Assembly: GCF_008369125.1 (NCBI RefSeq)
Contig: NZ_VOAY01000005.1
Location: forward strand, 186,001 to 250,000
Length of the DNA stretch: 64,000 bases
From: Allopusillimonas sp008369125
GTDB lineage: Bacteria; Pseudomonadota; Gammaproteobacteria; Burkholderiales; Burkholderiaceae_B
Reading direction: 5' to 3'
Below the pieces are notes generated by a model. That model made no database searches. It saw only the letters and a list, made by a program, of their open reading frames with translations, and was not told where the DNA came from. The position numbers were made by a program, and so were the translations under genes. This document shows, piece by piece, positions 37,998 to 46,926 of the stretch (the stretch's first letter is position 1; each line of letters begins with the position of its first letter).

Positions 37998-38228
37998 ATG
38001 AAAACAGTACGAGTGAAAATTGACCTGGCGGAGCCCGACTCACGACCAAAAGGACGGGTTGATCTTGCCCGGGTTGTTGCAACAACAAAGGAGCAAATCG
38101 CCGATCAAATCGCGATAGACGAGCAAGAGGCGCGGCAGGATGCGCTTAAACATGCACCCGACAAGTGGCCGAGGCTCGACACATCGTCTACGCCAGATCA
38201 AAACGTTGTCGAAGCAACCAAAACGTAG
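37998..38228 (+). CDS. Small protein of unknown function, probably truncated by a stop
   Basis: A 76-residue hydrophilic protein starting MKTVRVKIDLAEPDSRPKG, with RVVATTKEQIADQIAIDEQEARQDA in the middle; GAGG lies nine bases before the ATG. I do not recognise the family with confidence; the middle resembles the N-terminal part of some antitoxin-like regulators. Its 3' end has a diverged copy at 40377-40507 that reads on past the point where this copy has TAG. This copy may therefore have lost about 16 C-terminal residues. Confidence 0.55.
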   Translation: MKTVRVKIDLAEPDSRPKGRVDLARVVATTKEQIADQIAIDEQEARQDALKHAPDKWPRLDTSSTPDQNVVEATKT

Positions 38229-38248
38229 CCCCGGGCTCAGCAGCTTGA

Positions 38249-38917
38249 TTAAGCGGAAGTGATCAGAGTTCTGGACGCAATGCGGTCGAGCTGCCGCCCG
38301 ACGTTGGCCGCAGCCTCGGTCACTTCCGTGACGAATTTCTGCAGAAACGCGTCGCGTGTGATCTCGCCCATATCGACGGACTTCGCGTTACCGCCGGCGA
38401 CAACCGTGACGTCTTCGATACCGATCACCCTAAGGATCAGTCGCAGGTAATTGGTAGCAATATCCCGGTCGCGGATCGGAGATCCCTCGGTGTAGACCCC
38501 ACCCGATGCCATCAGGATAGTGCAGGCCTTGCCGTGAACCAGGCCTTCGCCGGCAAAGCCGAGCGTCTTGCCCTTGCGCACGATGTGGTCAATGTAGGCC
38601 TTAAGAACGGCGGGAACGTTGTAGTTGTAAACCGGTGTAGCAATGACGATGTGGTCGGCGGCTAGGATCTCGCTGACCAGCTCGTCAGAAAGATGCAGAG
38701 TTTCCTTCATTTCAGGAGTTTGCTGTTCGTCCGGAGTGAAATAGGCGCCGAGCCACGGCATGGTCACGAACGGGAGATTGCTCTCCATCAAATCTCGCTC
38801 GACTACGTTTCCGCCAGGATGAGTCTTCACCCATTCCTCGACAAACATCTTGGTAAGTCCGCGGGACATGGAGTGCTCGCCGCGCGGGCTGGATTCAACA
38901 ACAAGAAGGGTGGGCAT
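38249..38917 (-). CDS. azoR: FMN-dependent NADH:quinone/azo reductase
   Basis: A 222-residue flavodoxin-fold enzyme of the AzoR/AcpD family, which reduces quinones and azo dyes with NAD(P)H. VVESSPRGEHSMSRGLTKMF is the FMN phosphate loop. ADHIVIATPVYNYNVPAVLKAYIDHIVRKGKTLGF is the family's central block. ATG 38917 has AAGGA eight bases before; an upstream reading from 38980 lacks support. It lies downstream of the broken dodA and a divergent LysR gene, which probably controls it. Confidence 0.9.
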   Translation of the reverse strand: MPTLLVVESSPRGEHSMSRGLTKMFVEEWVKTHPGGNVVERDLMESNLPFVTMPWLGAYFTPDEQQTPEMKETLHLSDELVSEILAADHIVIATPVYNYNVPAVLKAYIDHIVRKGKTLGFAGEGLVHGKACTILMASGGVYTEGSPIRDRDIATNYLRLILRVIGIEDVTVVAGGNAKSVDMGEITRDAFLQKFVTEVTEAAANVGRQLDRIASRTLITSA

Positions 38918-38992
38918 AGAGAAAATCCTTGGTAATTCAGGTTGTGGAAACTGCACGGTATTTGTGCTGTTCGATGACAACGGTGCGACGAG

Positions 38993-39399
38993 TCAGCCGA
39001 AGCGAAAGCCGGAGATGGGTTTACCGAGTACGACACCGCGGAAGTCGACGATGGCCTCCTCGTCCGAGGCCGCACCAGCGGCAACCATCAGCGGCAGGAA
39101 ATGGTCCTCTCGAGGCTGCGCGTCGCGTGCGCCCGGCGCACTCTCCCAGTCGATCAACGATTGATCACGCGTCGCTGTCGCGGCGATGCTTTGCCGCAGC
39201 CAGGCGTCGAATGCCTCGGCTTTGAGATCGGCTCCTCCCTGTGACCCGAGATAACGACGAGTGCAAGCGGCCGTTCTTTAAGTGTGGAGGCAAACGTGTC
39301 GAGGTAGTCCTCAAGCGGCTTCCAAACGGCTCGCATGGTTCCGGACTTCAGGAATAAGGAGGGGCCGCCGCCGTGGTTGATAGAGTATGTAGGTTGCAT
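38993..39399 (-). pseudogene. DODA-type extradiol dioxygenase gene with internal deletion
   Basis: The start reads MQPTYSINHGGGPSLFLKSG, then LEDYLDTF and ERPLALVVISGHREEP, the N-terminus of the 4,5-DOPA dioxygenase (LigB/YgiD) family. The sense then changes frame and jumps to LKAEAFDAWLRQSI, LIDWESAPGARDAQPREDHFLPLMVAAGAA and a final GKPISGFRFG with TGA at 38993-38995. Only about 135 of some 260 codons remain, so the central part with metal ligands is gone. It cannot be active. Confidence 0.85.
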
Positions 39400-39470
39400 G
39401 GGGACACTATAAAAGCTGTAATCTATCGGCGGAAGCGATTAAATTATGATGGTTTCCATCACTCAAGGAG

Positions 39471-40376
39471 ATGGCTTTGATAGGCAGGCTTACGCTTGAT
39501 CAACTGCGTGTGTTGGTGACGATCAGCGACGCGGGGAGCTTTTCGGCCGCAGGCCGCTCGCTTGGCCGGGTCCAGTCCGCGATCAGCCAGGCGATGAAGA
39601 CGCTGGAGGATATCCAGGGGGTTGAGCTGTTTGATCGCTCTCGCCAGAAACCGACATTGACGGCCGTGGGCCGTGTGCTTGTTGACCAGGCGCGTATGAC
39701 GCTCGCCAGCGCGTCTCGTTTCGAGGCCATCGCGGCTGGAACGCGCACCGGTCTTGAGCCGGCGCTCGTCCTGGCGATCGATCCATTGGTTCCGACCGCG
39801 CCACTCATCGACAGTCTGCGCGCACTTCGCGACACATTCCCAAACTTGTCGGTCTCCTTTTCTACCGAAGGCATAGGTGGCGCCGAGCGGCGCCTGCGGG
39901 ATGAGTCCGCGTCGCTGGCCTTCTGTCTTTTACTGCCGTCCGTACCTGACGATCTGATGGCCTATCCCCTCATGGATCTCAACCTTGTGCCGGTAGCCGC
40001 AGCCGACCACCAGCTCGTACGCCTCGATCGAAAACTGGACAGGGCCGATCTCGAAGCTCACGTGCAACTGGTGCTGTCCGATGTTCACGGCATCGATGGT
40101 CCGAGCCACGGGGTCATCAGCAGTCGGATCTGGCGTTTTGTCGATCTAGGACGTCGGCTCGACTTTCTGCTTGCCGGGTTTGGCTGGTGCAAAATGCCGC
40201 TCTTCATCATTGAGCCGTATCTGACAGACGGCCGACTGGTGAAGCTGGACATCACTGACGAGGGGATCTCACCGACGGGAGCGCTGCCGATCTATGCCGC
40301 CCATGTCCGCGACCGTCCGTTGGGGCGTGGAGGAAGCTGGCTGCTGGAAGATTTACAAAGTCGCCTCATTAACTAG
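39471..40376 (+). CDS. LysR-family transcriptional regulator
   Basis: A 301-residue LysR regulator. The N-terminal helix-turn-helix reads LTLDQLRVLVTISDAGSFSAAGRSLGRVQSAISQAMKTLEDIQGVELFDRS. The rest is the two-lobed co-inducer domain. It is divergent from the dodA remnant and azoR across a 70-bp gap, the normal set-up for LysR control of neighbouring genes. Its stop codon abuts the second copy of a duplicated gene end at 40377. Confidence 0.88.
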   Translation: MALIGRLTLDQLRVLVTISDAGSFSAAGRSLGRVQSAISQAMKTLEDIQGVELFDRSRQKPTLTAVGRVLVDQARMTLASASRFEAIAAGTRTGLEPALVLAIDPLVPTAPLIDSLRALRDTFPNLSVSFSTEGIGGAERRLRDESASLAFCLLLPSVPDDLMAYPLMDLNLVPVAAADHQLVRLDRKLDRADLEAHVQLVLSDVHGIDGPSHGVISSRIWRFVDLGRRLDFLLAGFGWCKMPLFIIEPYLTDGRLVKLDITDEGISPTGALPIYAAHVRDRPLGRGGSWLLEDLQSRLIN

Positions 40377-40507
40377 CGCTTGAAAGTGCACCCGACAACG
40401 GGGGGTGGCCCGACACATTATCAACGCCAGATCAAGACTTTATCGAAGCGACTAAAACGCAGCCCCAGGCTCAGCAACGAGATGGATTGGACGATATTTT
40501 CAAATAG
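40377..40507 (+). pseudogene. Diverged copy of the 3' end of the 37998-38228 gene
   Basis: A frame reading ALESAPDNGGWPDTLSTPDQDFIEATKT continues through QPQAQQRDGLDDIFK to TAG at 40505-40507. It matches ALKHAPDK, then STPDQNVVEATKT of the gene ending at 38228, also at DNA level to about 38242. There is no start; it begins exactly at the lysR stop. With the first copy it brackets the azoR-dodA-lysR segment. Confidence 0.75.
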
Positions 40508-40572
40508 CCAACACCTGCTTGAGACTAATGCCGCCAAGCACAGGCGTACAACGCCTAAACCAGACGCCAGTC

Positions 40573-41047
40573 TCATGATAGCAATCGACCTATCTCTTCT
40601 GTGAGGGCGCGCCCCAAAACTGCATGTTGATCTTCATCAAGGTGCACGCCGTCTACTCGACTGGTTGACGTTACCGACCCTGCATCAAAGAAATGGCAAC
40701 TGTTCTCTTCCGCCATCTGTTTAATTGCCTCGGCAAGCCCAGCAGCCTTGGTCTCCGCCCCCTCAAACTTTAGCGTGATTTTGCCTTTGGCTTTTTGAAT
40801 TGGCGGAGGATTCGACTCTCTGTTCGATACCCTCAAGTCCATTGCGACCTGGCTTGTACGGATCATCCCAGACTGTGCGGCGTCCGTTAAGGCAATCCTC
40901 AATGACCCGAGCCTCGATGCCGTTTTTTCGCAACTGTAGTTCAACGATTCCCGGCCATCGCTGGTCAAAGTTGAACCGTCGACGGGTATCTGGAATGATG
41001 CCCCAGCTTAACGAGTCTGCGTAAACGAAGATTTGATGCATAACCAT
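40573..41047 (-). pseudogene. SGNH/GDSL hydrolase gene with internal deletion
   Basis: The first part reads IFVYADSLSWGIIPDTRRRF, then RWPGIVELQLRKNG and CLNGRRTVWDDPYKPGRNG, the first block of arylesterase-like SGNH hydrolases (nucleophile Ser in DSLS). Near 40800 the frame changes and the tail resumes with PPPIQKAKGKITLKFEGAETKAAGLAEAI, ending DGVHLDEDQHAVLGRALTEEI (block V with Asp and His). The middle with the Gly and Asn oxyanion blocks (about 70 codons) is lost. AGGAG precedes the start. Confidence 0.85.
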
Positions 41048-41525
41048 TTGTCTCCTGGCTCTAACGAATAGCTAACTGGCGGCGCTTTAATGCCATCTTA
41101 ACCAGCGACGGATGAGCACAATTCAATGCACGTTTTATGGATATTGAATATAGATCAGAACTGCATACTCATCAGGTTGGAATTTCACTTGGTGTTGAAC
41201 CACGCTGTAACTCAACAGGCTGAGCTTCAGAGCACGCAAAAATTGCTGCCTCATCAAGGCTAGCGTATGGTCGCTTTGGCCGCCCGACTCCATACCTGCC
41301 CACGCTTCAATCCCAGCTGAAAAGGACCTATTTCGGTGAGTCTGGACGCCACACAGGCGCGAATATCGCCCTTGCTCAAGACGATCTTGAGACGTCGAGG
41401 CACCTGCAGCGAATACGACGACCAGCCGATTTGACCGGCTGATCTGCGGTGTTCGTCAGCGCGAAGACCGCGAGCCTTGCTTCGTGCTCTAATTAATTAG
41501 GCAACTGCCAATTTCAAGAGCCGCG
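41048..41525. other. Intergenic stretch without a recognisable gene
   Basis: About 480 bp of mixed composition between the broken GDSL gene and the phosphoketolase scrap. I see no supported gene, repeat or terminator. Confidence 0.4.
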
Positions 41526-41598
41526 ATGCCTGCCACCCTCGCACCGGACGAGTTCCGAAAAATGCACGCTCGATGGCGCGCCGCCAACTCATTCTCGA
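41526..41598 (+). pseudogene. Scrap of a phosphoketolase N-terminus
   Basis: From ATG 41526 the frame reads LAPDEFRKMHARWRAANSFS, close to the well-known phosphoketolase start (LxPDELRxxxAYWRAANYLSVGQIYL). After the next few codons the match is lost and the frame stops at 41640. About 24 codons of some 790 remain. Assignment rests on this one motif. Confidence 0.5.
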
Positions 41599-41698
41599 GG
41601 GGCCGGCGCCGCGCCGTGCGCAGGGCCTCATCTCAGTAAGATGAGCAGATCACTCACCACACTGCCCGCCTGTTGGGTCTGTTACAGAAGGCGGTCGC

Positions 41699-44602
41699 AT
41701 GACTGAAAAGAATATGCAGTCGAAGAAACTCGCCGAACGGCCCAACGATCCGTCGCTGATTGACAGCACCGAGTTGGCGCTGGCACTCGGCGCCGACCTG
41801 GAACAGGGCCTCAGCGCCGAGGAAGCCGCCAGGCGACTGTTGGCAGACGGCCGCAACGAATTGCGCGCCCTGCCCCCCGTACCCGCATGGCGTCGCGCCC
41901 TGGCGCAGTTGCAAGATCCGCTGGTCTATTTGTTGGGTGCGGCGGCGGCGGTGGCTTTGGCCGCCTGGTGGTTCGACGGCCGCGGTGAAGGCGGCGTGGC
42001 AGGCTGGCCACTAGACGCCATCGTCATCGCCGCCGTAGTGTTATTGAACGCGGTGCTAGGCTGGCTACAGGAGGCCAAGGCAGCGCAAGCCGTCGCGGCG
42101 TTGGCGAAAATGACCATCGCCACATCGGCCGTGCTGCGCGGCGGCGCCGTGGCACGTGTGCCGAGTGCCGAACTGGTCAAGGGCGACCTGCTGGTGTTGG
42201 CCGAAGGCGACGCGGTGGGCGCAGACGCGCGCCTGACGCAGGCCGCTGCGCTGCGCGTGCTGGAGGCCTCACTCACGGGCGAGAGCGAGGCGGTGCTGAA
42301 AGACGCCGCGCCGCTACCGGCGCCAGCGGCACTAGGTGACCGGCTCAACATGGTTTTCAAGGGCACCGCCATTGCCCAAGGTACCGGACATGCCGTCGTC
42401 ATCGCCACCGGCATGGCCACCGAGATGGGTGGCATCGCTACGCTGCTGGACACCACGCCCGATATGCCGACTCCGTTGCAAGGCGAGATCGCCTACCTGG
42501 GCAAGGTGCTTGGCATCGCTGCAGTGGTGATTGCTGCAGTGGTGGTAGCCACCACCCTGCTCATCTCCGACATCCATGGCATGGCCGACGTGGTGCAAGT
42601 GCTGCTGCTGGGCGTCTCGCTGGCCGTGGCCGCGGTGCCCGAGGGGCTGCCCGCTATCCTTTCGGTAGTGCTTGCAATGGGCGTTCGCCGTATGGCGCGC
42701 CACCATGCCATCGTCAAGAAACTGGCGTCAGTGGAGACGCTGGGATCGGCCTCGATCATCGCCTCCGACAAAACCGGCACGCTCACTCGCGGCGAGATGA
42801 CGATCCAGCGCGTGATGACAGCATCAGGTCGCAGTGACATCACCGGCGTGGGCTATGCGCCCGAGGGGCGGGCAGAAAGCAGTGGTGCCGATCTGACGGA
42901 CAAGAAGGAACTTGGTAAGGGGCCGCAGCGCGACGAACTGATCGCCGTGCTACGTGGTGGTTGCCTGGCAGGCAACGCCGAGCTCCAGCAGGACGACGCG
43001 GGGACTTGGATCGTGCAGGGCGACCCGACCGAGGCGGCCTTCCTAGTGGCTGCGCGCAAGCTGGGCAGCAGTGATGAGCCAGCCAAACGCAAGGACCAAT
43101 ACGAGCGCATCGGAGAGATCCCGTTCACCTCGAAGCGCAAGATGATGTCCACGCTGGAGGTGAACCATGCCGACGCTGACACGCATGTGCTTTTCACCAA
43201 AGGCGCGCCCGACGTGCTGCTCGCACATTGCACGCAGGTGCTGCTAGGCAGCAAGGCGGTGGCACTCGACGACGCGACGCGCACACGCATCCTGGCCGAC
43301 GTGGACACGATGACCGACGCCGCGCTGCGCACACTCGCCGTGGCGCGCCGCACTCTGGCGGCAGACGTGCAGATTCCGAACGACGCCGATGATGCGGCCG
43401 CGCTGGAACAGGACCTAGTCTACATCGGCACGGTGGGCATTATCGACCCGCCGCGTGCCGAGGCTGCAGTCGCCATCGATCAGGCACGTCGGGCAGGGAT
43501 TCGCGTGATCATGATCACCGGCGACCACCCGCGCACGGCCGCACGCATAGCGGCTGATCTGGGCATCGTCGAAGCCGGAGCCGCAGTGCTGACGGGAATG
43601 GAGCTCGATGCGCTGGACGACGCGGCATTCGACACAGCGGCACAGCAGACCTCAGTCTTCGCGCGCGTGTCGCCCAGGCACAAGTTGCGCATCGTTACAG
43701 CGTTGCAAGCGGCCGGCAATGTGGTGGCGATGACGGGCGACGGTGTCAATGACGCACCGGCCCTGAAGGCCGCCGACATCGGTATTGCCATGGGTGTGGC
43801 AGGTACAGAAGTGACGAAGGAAGCTGCCCGCATGGTGCTGGCCGATGACAACTTTGCCACCATCGTGCGAGCGGTGCGCGAAGGGCGGGGTGTGCTGGAC
43901 AACATCCGCAAATTCCTGCGCTACCTACTGTCGTCGAACATCGCAGAAGTGCTGACAGTCTTTCTGGGTGTGGTCGGTGCCGGGGTCATCGGCCTGACGG
44001 CTACGGCGACCAGCACGGGCGGGGCCGTAGTGCTGCCGCTGCTGGCCACGCAAATCCTGTGGATCAATCTGATCACCGACACCGGGCCGGCGCTGGCCAT
44101 GGGTGTGGACCCCATCAGCGAGGACGTGATGGCCCGCAACCCAAGGCCGCGCAGCCAGCGTGTAATCGACGCCCGCATGGGCTTGGGTGCGGCCGAGCTT
44201 GGAGTCGTGATGGCGGTGCTGTCCCTGCTGGCTCTGGACCTGTTCCTGCCCGGCGGCGTGTTCGAGCCGATACCGGCCTGGGTAGGGACCGGCCCGCACA
44301 GCGTGGAACTCGCTCGCACGGCGGCCTTCACGGTGCTGGTGCTGACCCAGCTTTTCAACTGCTTCAATGCCCGCTCCGAAACTGCATCTGCGTTCAGCGC
44401 CGCGTTCTCCAACCGCTGGTTGTGGGGCGCTATTACCTTGTCGGCCTTGCTGCAGGTCGCGGTCGTGCATTTACCGTTTCTCAATCTCGCCTTCGGCACC
44501 GTGCCGCTGTCCGCTGGCCAGTGGGGAGTGTGCGTAGTGTTGGCCAGCGGGGTATTGTGGTTCGGTGAATTGCGAAAGCTAGGACGACGCCTCTGGGCTT
44601 AG
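41699..44602 (+). CDS. P2-type cation-transporting ATPase (calcium-pump-like)
   Basis: A 967-residue P-type ATPase of the SERCA/PMR1 branch. N-domain GLSAEEAARRLLADGRNEL, actuator TGESEAV, membrane motif VPEGLPAILSVVLA (the PEGLPA of Ca/Mn pumps), phosphorylation site DKTGTLTRGEM, and hinge TGDGVNDAPALKAADIGIAMG. The C-terminal membrane part has LLATQILWINLITDTGPALAMG. It probably exports Ca(II) or Mn(II), or moves monovalent cations; the substrate is not certain. It stands alone between decayed genes. Confidence 0.9.
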   Translation: MTEKNMQSKKLAERPNDPSLIDSTELALALGADLEQGLSAEEAARRLLADGRNELRALPPVPAWRRALAQLQDPLVYLLGAAAAVALAAWWFDGRGEGGVAGWPLDAIVIAAVVLLNAVLGWLQEAKAAQAVAALAKMTIATSAVLRGGAVARVPSAELVKGDLLVLAEGDAVGADARLTQAAALRVLEASLTGESEAVLKDAAPLPAPAALGDRLNMVFKGTAIAQGTGHAVVIATGMATEMGGIATLLDTTPDMPTPLQGEIAYLGKVLGIAAVVIAAVVVATTLLISDIHGMADVVQVLLLGVSLAVAAVPEGLPAILSVVLAMGVRRMARHHAIVKKLASVETLGSASIIASDKTGTLTRGEMTIQRVMTASGRSDITGVGYAPEGRAESSGADLTDKKELGKGPQRDELIAVLRGGCLAGNAELQQDDAGTWIVQGDPTEAAFLVAARKLGSSDEPAKRKDQYERIGEIPFTSKRKMMSTLEVNHADADTHVLFTKGAPDVLLAHCTQVLLGSKAVALDDATRTRILADVDTMTDAALRTLAVARRTLAADVQIPNDADDAAALEQDLVYIGTVGIIDPPRAEAAVAIDQARRAGIRVIMITGDHPRTAARIAADLGIVEAGAAVLTGMELDALDDAAFDTAAQQTSVFARVSPRHKLRIVTALQAAGNVVAMTGDGVNDAPALKAADIGIAMGVAGTEVTKEAARMVLADDNFATIVRAVREGRGVLDNIRKFLRYLLSSNIAEVLTVFLGVVGAGVIGLTATATSTGGAVVLPLLATQILWINLITDTGPALAMGVDPISEDVMARNPRPRSQRVIDARMGLGAAELGVVMAVLSLLALDLFLPGGVFEPIPAWVGTGPHSVELARTAAFTVLVLTQLFNCFNARSETASAFSAAFSNRWLWGAITLSALLQVAVVHLPFLNLAFGTVPLSAGQWGVCVVLASGVLWFGELRKLGRRLWA

Positions 44603-44769
44603 CGGTCGAGCGCTGCGAGCAAGGTCGAACGCCGAGTTGCTGGGGCGCTGGGGACGTCTGCCACAAACTGTCGTCGGGCGTGGCCTCCCGAAAGCTAGCA
44701 TGCATGAAGCTTTCAGTAATTCCAAGCGACAAGCTATTCGCGTTGCAACAATGCTAGAAAGAGCGAGGT

Positions 44770-45237
44770 TTAAGATTCCGCGACATATATAAGAGAGTAG
44801 TAACCGTCCTCGTCCGGCTGGACGTATTCCAATGAGTATCCGACGGATCGGAAGCAAGCTAAGCACCGCTTGTTGTCCTCTTCTATTCCGGCAAACCATT
44901 TATTGATCTGGCTCATTTCAGGCGATTCCATCGTCCTTTAGATGAGCGCTTTTCCGTATCCCCTTCCGCGCAATAACGGATCGACTAAAAGAGCAATGTT
45001 CCCGGTTAAATCTTCTTCAATTTCAACCATGACAACGCCGACAGGCTTACCTTCCTTTAACGCCGCCCATACCCGGTAGTTTTCATTCTCATCCGCAAAA
45101 CGAAACCAATCGTCAAAAGGCATCATCCGTTCAAGACGCCTTTTCACCTCTGCATCTTCAAACCAGGTATGCAGCCATTCAATATCTTTTTTTTGAAACG
45201 TGCGAAGTTGTTCTGTATTGCTCATTGCCTTGTACAT
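44770..45237 (-). pseudogene. GNAT acetyltransferase gene with one in-frame stop
   Basis: The frame runs from 45237 through LRTFQKKDIEWLHTWFEDAEVKRRL and the acetyl-CoA loop DPLLRGRGYGKALI to TAA at 44938-44940. The same frame then continues without a shift: MESPEMSQINKWFAGIEEDNKRCLACFRSVGYS, then DEDGYYSLIYVAES, and TAA at 44770-44772. Together these give a normal GNAT of about 155 residues. The protein and base use (AT-rich, many K and E) look like a gene from Firmicutes. Either the gene is dead by one substitution or there is readthrough. Confidence 0.75.
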
Positions 45238-45317
45238 GTTCGATTATTAATTAGCTTTCCCTTTCTAGCACTCTTTAAAGATAGAGACTGGGCGTGCAAA
45301 AGTCTTGCGCACAGCGC

Positions 45318-45569
45318 TCATTGCGTTTCAAGTAACCGTCTCAGATCGGCGTTAGTAACAGCGAACACATCAAACACACCCAGGGCGCGCAAGCCCGGTA
45401 AGGCATCCCGAATGTCGCGCTCGGCGCTCTGGCGCTGCGCAGCGTCAGCCCCTGGATCACACCAAATCCTGGCGTTGGCCATGAAGGCCGCGACCGTTCC
45501 CTTGCGGATGACCACGCCACCACGTTCAAGCTGATCCTGATCGTCTGACAGGATGTCTTCGGCTCGCAT
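45318..45569 (-). CDS. Small conserved-looking hypothetical protein
   Basis: An 83-residue protein reading MRAEDILSDDQDQLERGG, then VIRKGTVAAFMANARIW and ERDIRDALPGLRALGVFDVFAVTN. GGAG stands six bases before ATG 45569, and it is divergent from the AraC gene about 100 bp away. A much longer frame continues upstream but overlaps the AraC gene and is not used. I do not recognise the family. It may be the target of the AraC regulator. Confidence 0.65.
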   Translation of the reverse strand: MRAEDILSDDQDQLERGGVVIRKGTVAAFMANARIWCDPGADAAQRQSAERDIRDALPGLRALGVFDVFAVTNADLRRLLETQ

Positions 45570-45666
45570 TACTATCTCCTTGAAATTAACAGTCCCTCCA
45601 TCATAGACACGCATATCCGGCCTAGGTACGGTATAAAAGACATTTAATAGTCGTTCAAGGCCAATC

Positions 45667-46446
45667 ATGGCTATTTCTTTGATTTCGCCAACCCTGGCTA
45701 ATTCCAACGAAGGGCCACCTCTACTGGCCGTAGCGCGGTCGTCAGGTTCGGTGCGCGTGACGCACAGCCACCGCCATGCGCGCGGGCAACTACTGGGTGC
45801 AGCACACGGACTACTATCGGTCGATACTGGCCGTAGCCGGTGGGTGGTGCCAGCCACGCACGCCGTCTGGATCCCACCTGATGTTCCGCATAGCATACGT
45901 TCGCATGGGCCTTTTTCAGGTTGGAGTTTGTACCTCGCCGTCTCTGCCTGCGCCGAGCTTCCTGAGAAACCCTGCATCCTCGCCGTATCGGGCCTGCTGC
46001 GCGAGGCGGTGATGCGAGCGGCGTCATGGCCGGGCCAGACTTTTAGCGCTGCCCAAACCCGGTTGGTCGCCGTCATTCTCGACGAAATTCGCACCTTGCC
46101 CCAAGTGCCCCTTGGCTTGCCCATGCCACAAGACGCTCGACTGCTGAAGATTGCTGAAGCGCTGTCGGATAGTCCCCATGACAGCCGCCACATGAAGGAA
46201 TGGGCGCAGTGGGCAGGCGTCGCGCCGCGCACGCTGACACGGCGATTCGTCGCAGAGACGGGATTCAGCTTTACTGAATGGCGTCAGCGTGTGCGGCTGC
46301 TGAAGGCGTTGGAAATGCTGGCGGTCGGCAGGTCCGTGACAGCGATCGCGCTAGAACTGGGCTACGACAACGTCAGCGCCTTCATTGCCTTATTTAAACG
46401 GGTTTTTGGTGTGACACCTGGACGGTATAACGGCTTAATGCGTTGA
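45667..46446 (+). CDS. AraC-family transcriptional regulator
   Basis: A 259-residue regulator. An N-terminal cupin (HSHRHARGQLLGAAHGLLSVDTG, then VWIPPDVPHSI) precedes the double helix-turn-helix: WAQWAGVAPRTLTRRFVAETGFSFTEWRQRVRLLKALEML, then VTAIALELGYDNVSAFIALFKRVFGVTPGRY. This arrangement is common in regulators of small efflux or drug genes. It is divergent from the small gene at 45318-45569. Confidence 0.9.
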   Translation: MAISLISPTLANSNEGPPLLAVARSSGSVRVTHSHRHARGQLLGAAHGLLSVDTGRSRWVVPATHAVWIPPDVPHSIRSHGPFSGWSLYLAVSACAELPEKPCILAVSGLLREAVMRAASWPGQTFSAAQTRLVAVILDEIRTLPQVPLGLPMPQDARLLKIAEALSDSPHDSRHMKEWAQWAGVAPRTLTRRFVAETGFSFTEWRQRVRLLKALEMLAVGRSVTAIALELGYDNVSAFIALFKRVFGVTPGRYNGLMR

Positions 46447-46562
46447 TCGAGGCTTGCTTAAGAGACGTGACAGCGATGCACCCATGGGCTCTGACCCTTA
46501 TGATCTATTTAATTGGTCACGTTATCTCATCGATGGAGCCCACCGGAGATAAGGAGCCACAA

Positions 46563-46588
46563 AAAGAGCAGCCCTAAGGCTGCTCTTT
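46563..46588 (-). terminator. Terminator behind tRNA-Arg
   Basis: AAAGAGCAGCC-CTAA-GGCTGCTCTTT is an eleven-pair stem. On the minus strand it is followed by TT after the stem's own T-run, about 10 bp past the tRNA end. It also has T and A runs on the plus side, so it may work in both directions and end the AraC transcript too. Confidence 0.85.
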
Positions 46589-46597
46589 TAAAACATC

Positions 46598-46672
46598 TGG
46601 CGCGCCCGACAGGAATCGAACCTGTATCTAGAGCTTCGGAGACTCTCATTCTATCCATTGAACTACGGGCGC
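46598..46672 (-). tRNA. tRNA-Arg (anticodon CCG)
   Basis: On the minus strand the acceptor GCGCCCG pairs with CGGGCGC. The anticodon stem AGAGT/GCTCT encloses loop CTCCGAA, giving anticodon CCG. The T-arm is ACAGG-TTCGATT-CCTGT. CCA is encoded at the 3' end. It reads the CGG codon. Confidence 0.93.
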
Positions 46673-46926
46673 AGGGTCGCTATTGTACCGTGTTTACAGA
46701 AAAGCATCGGGCGGTATCGTGTCGCGGCTGCGCTAACTCTGGCATCCGGAGCGCGGCTGTATACGCCCAAACATGCATCGATGCGGTACAGTCGCTATAA
46801 TGCCTCATTCGGGGAATACTGAAACTTTGGATGCAGGCGACACCTGCGGCGTTTCTACCCGATCGTACGCCACATTCAACGTTCAGGCCTTGATGCCCCT
46901 CAAACAGGAACACGCAGGATTCGATT

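Noticed and set aside
38142..40507. Composite transposon carrying azoR-lysR
   Set aside because: The flanking copies are gene ends, diverged, with no terminal inverted repeats or transposase.
45318..46232. Long minus-strand frame of about 300 codons
   Set aside because: Most of it lies antisense to the AraC gene. Only the last 83 codons have a ribosome site and their own start.
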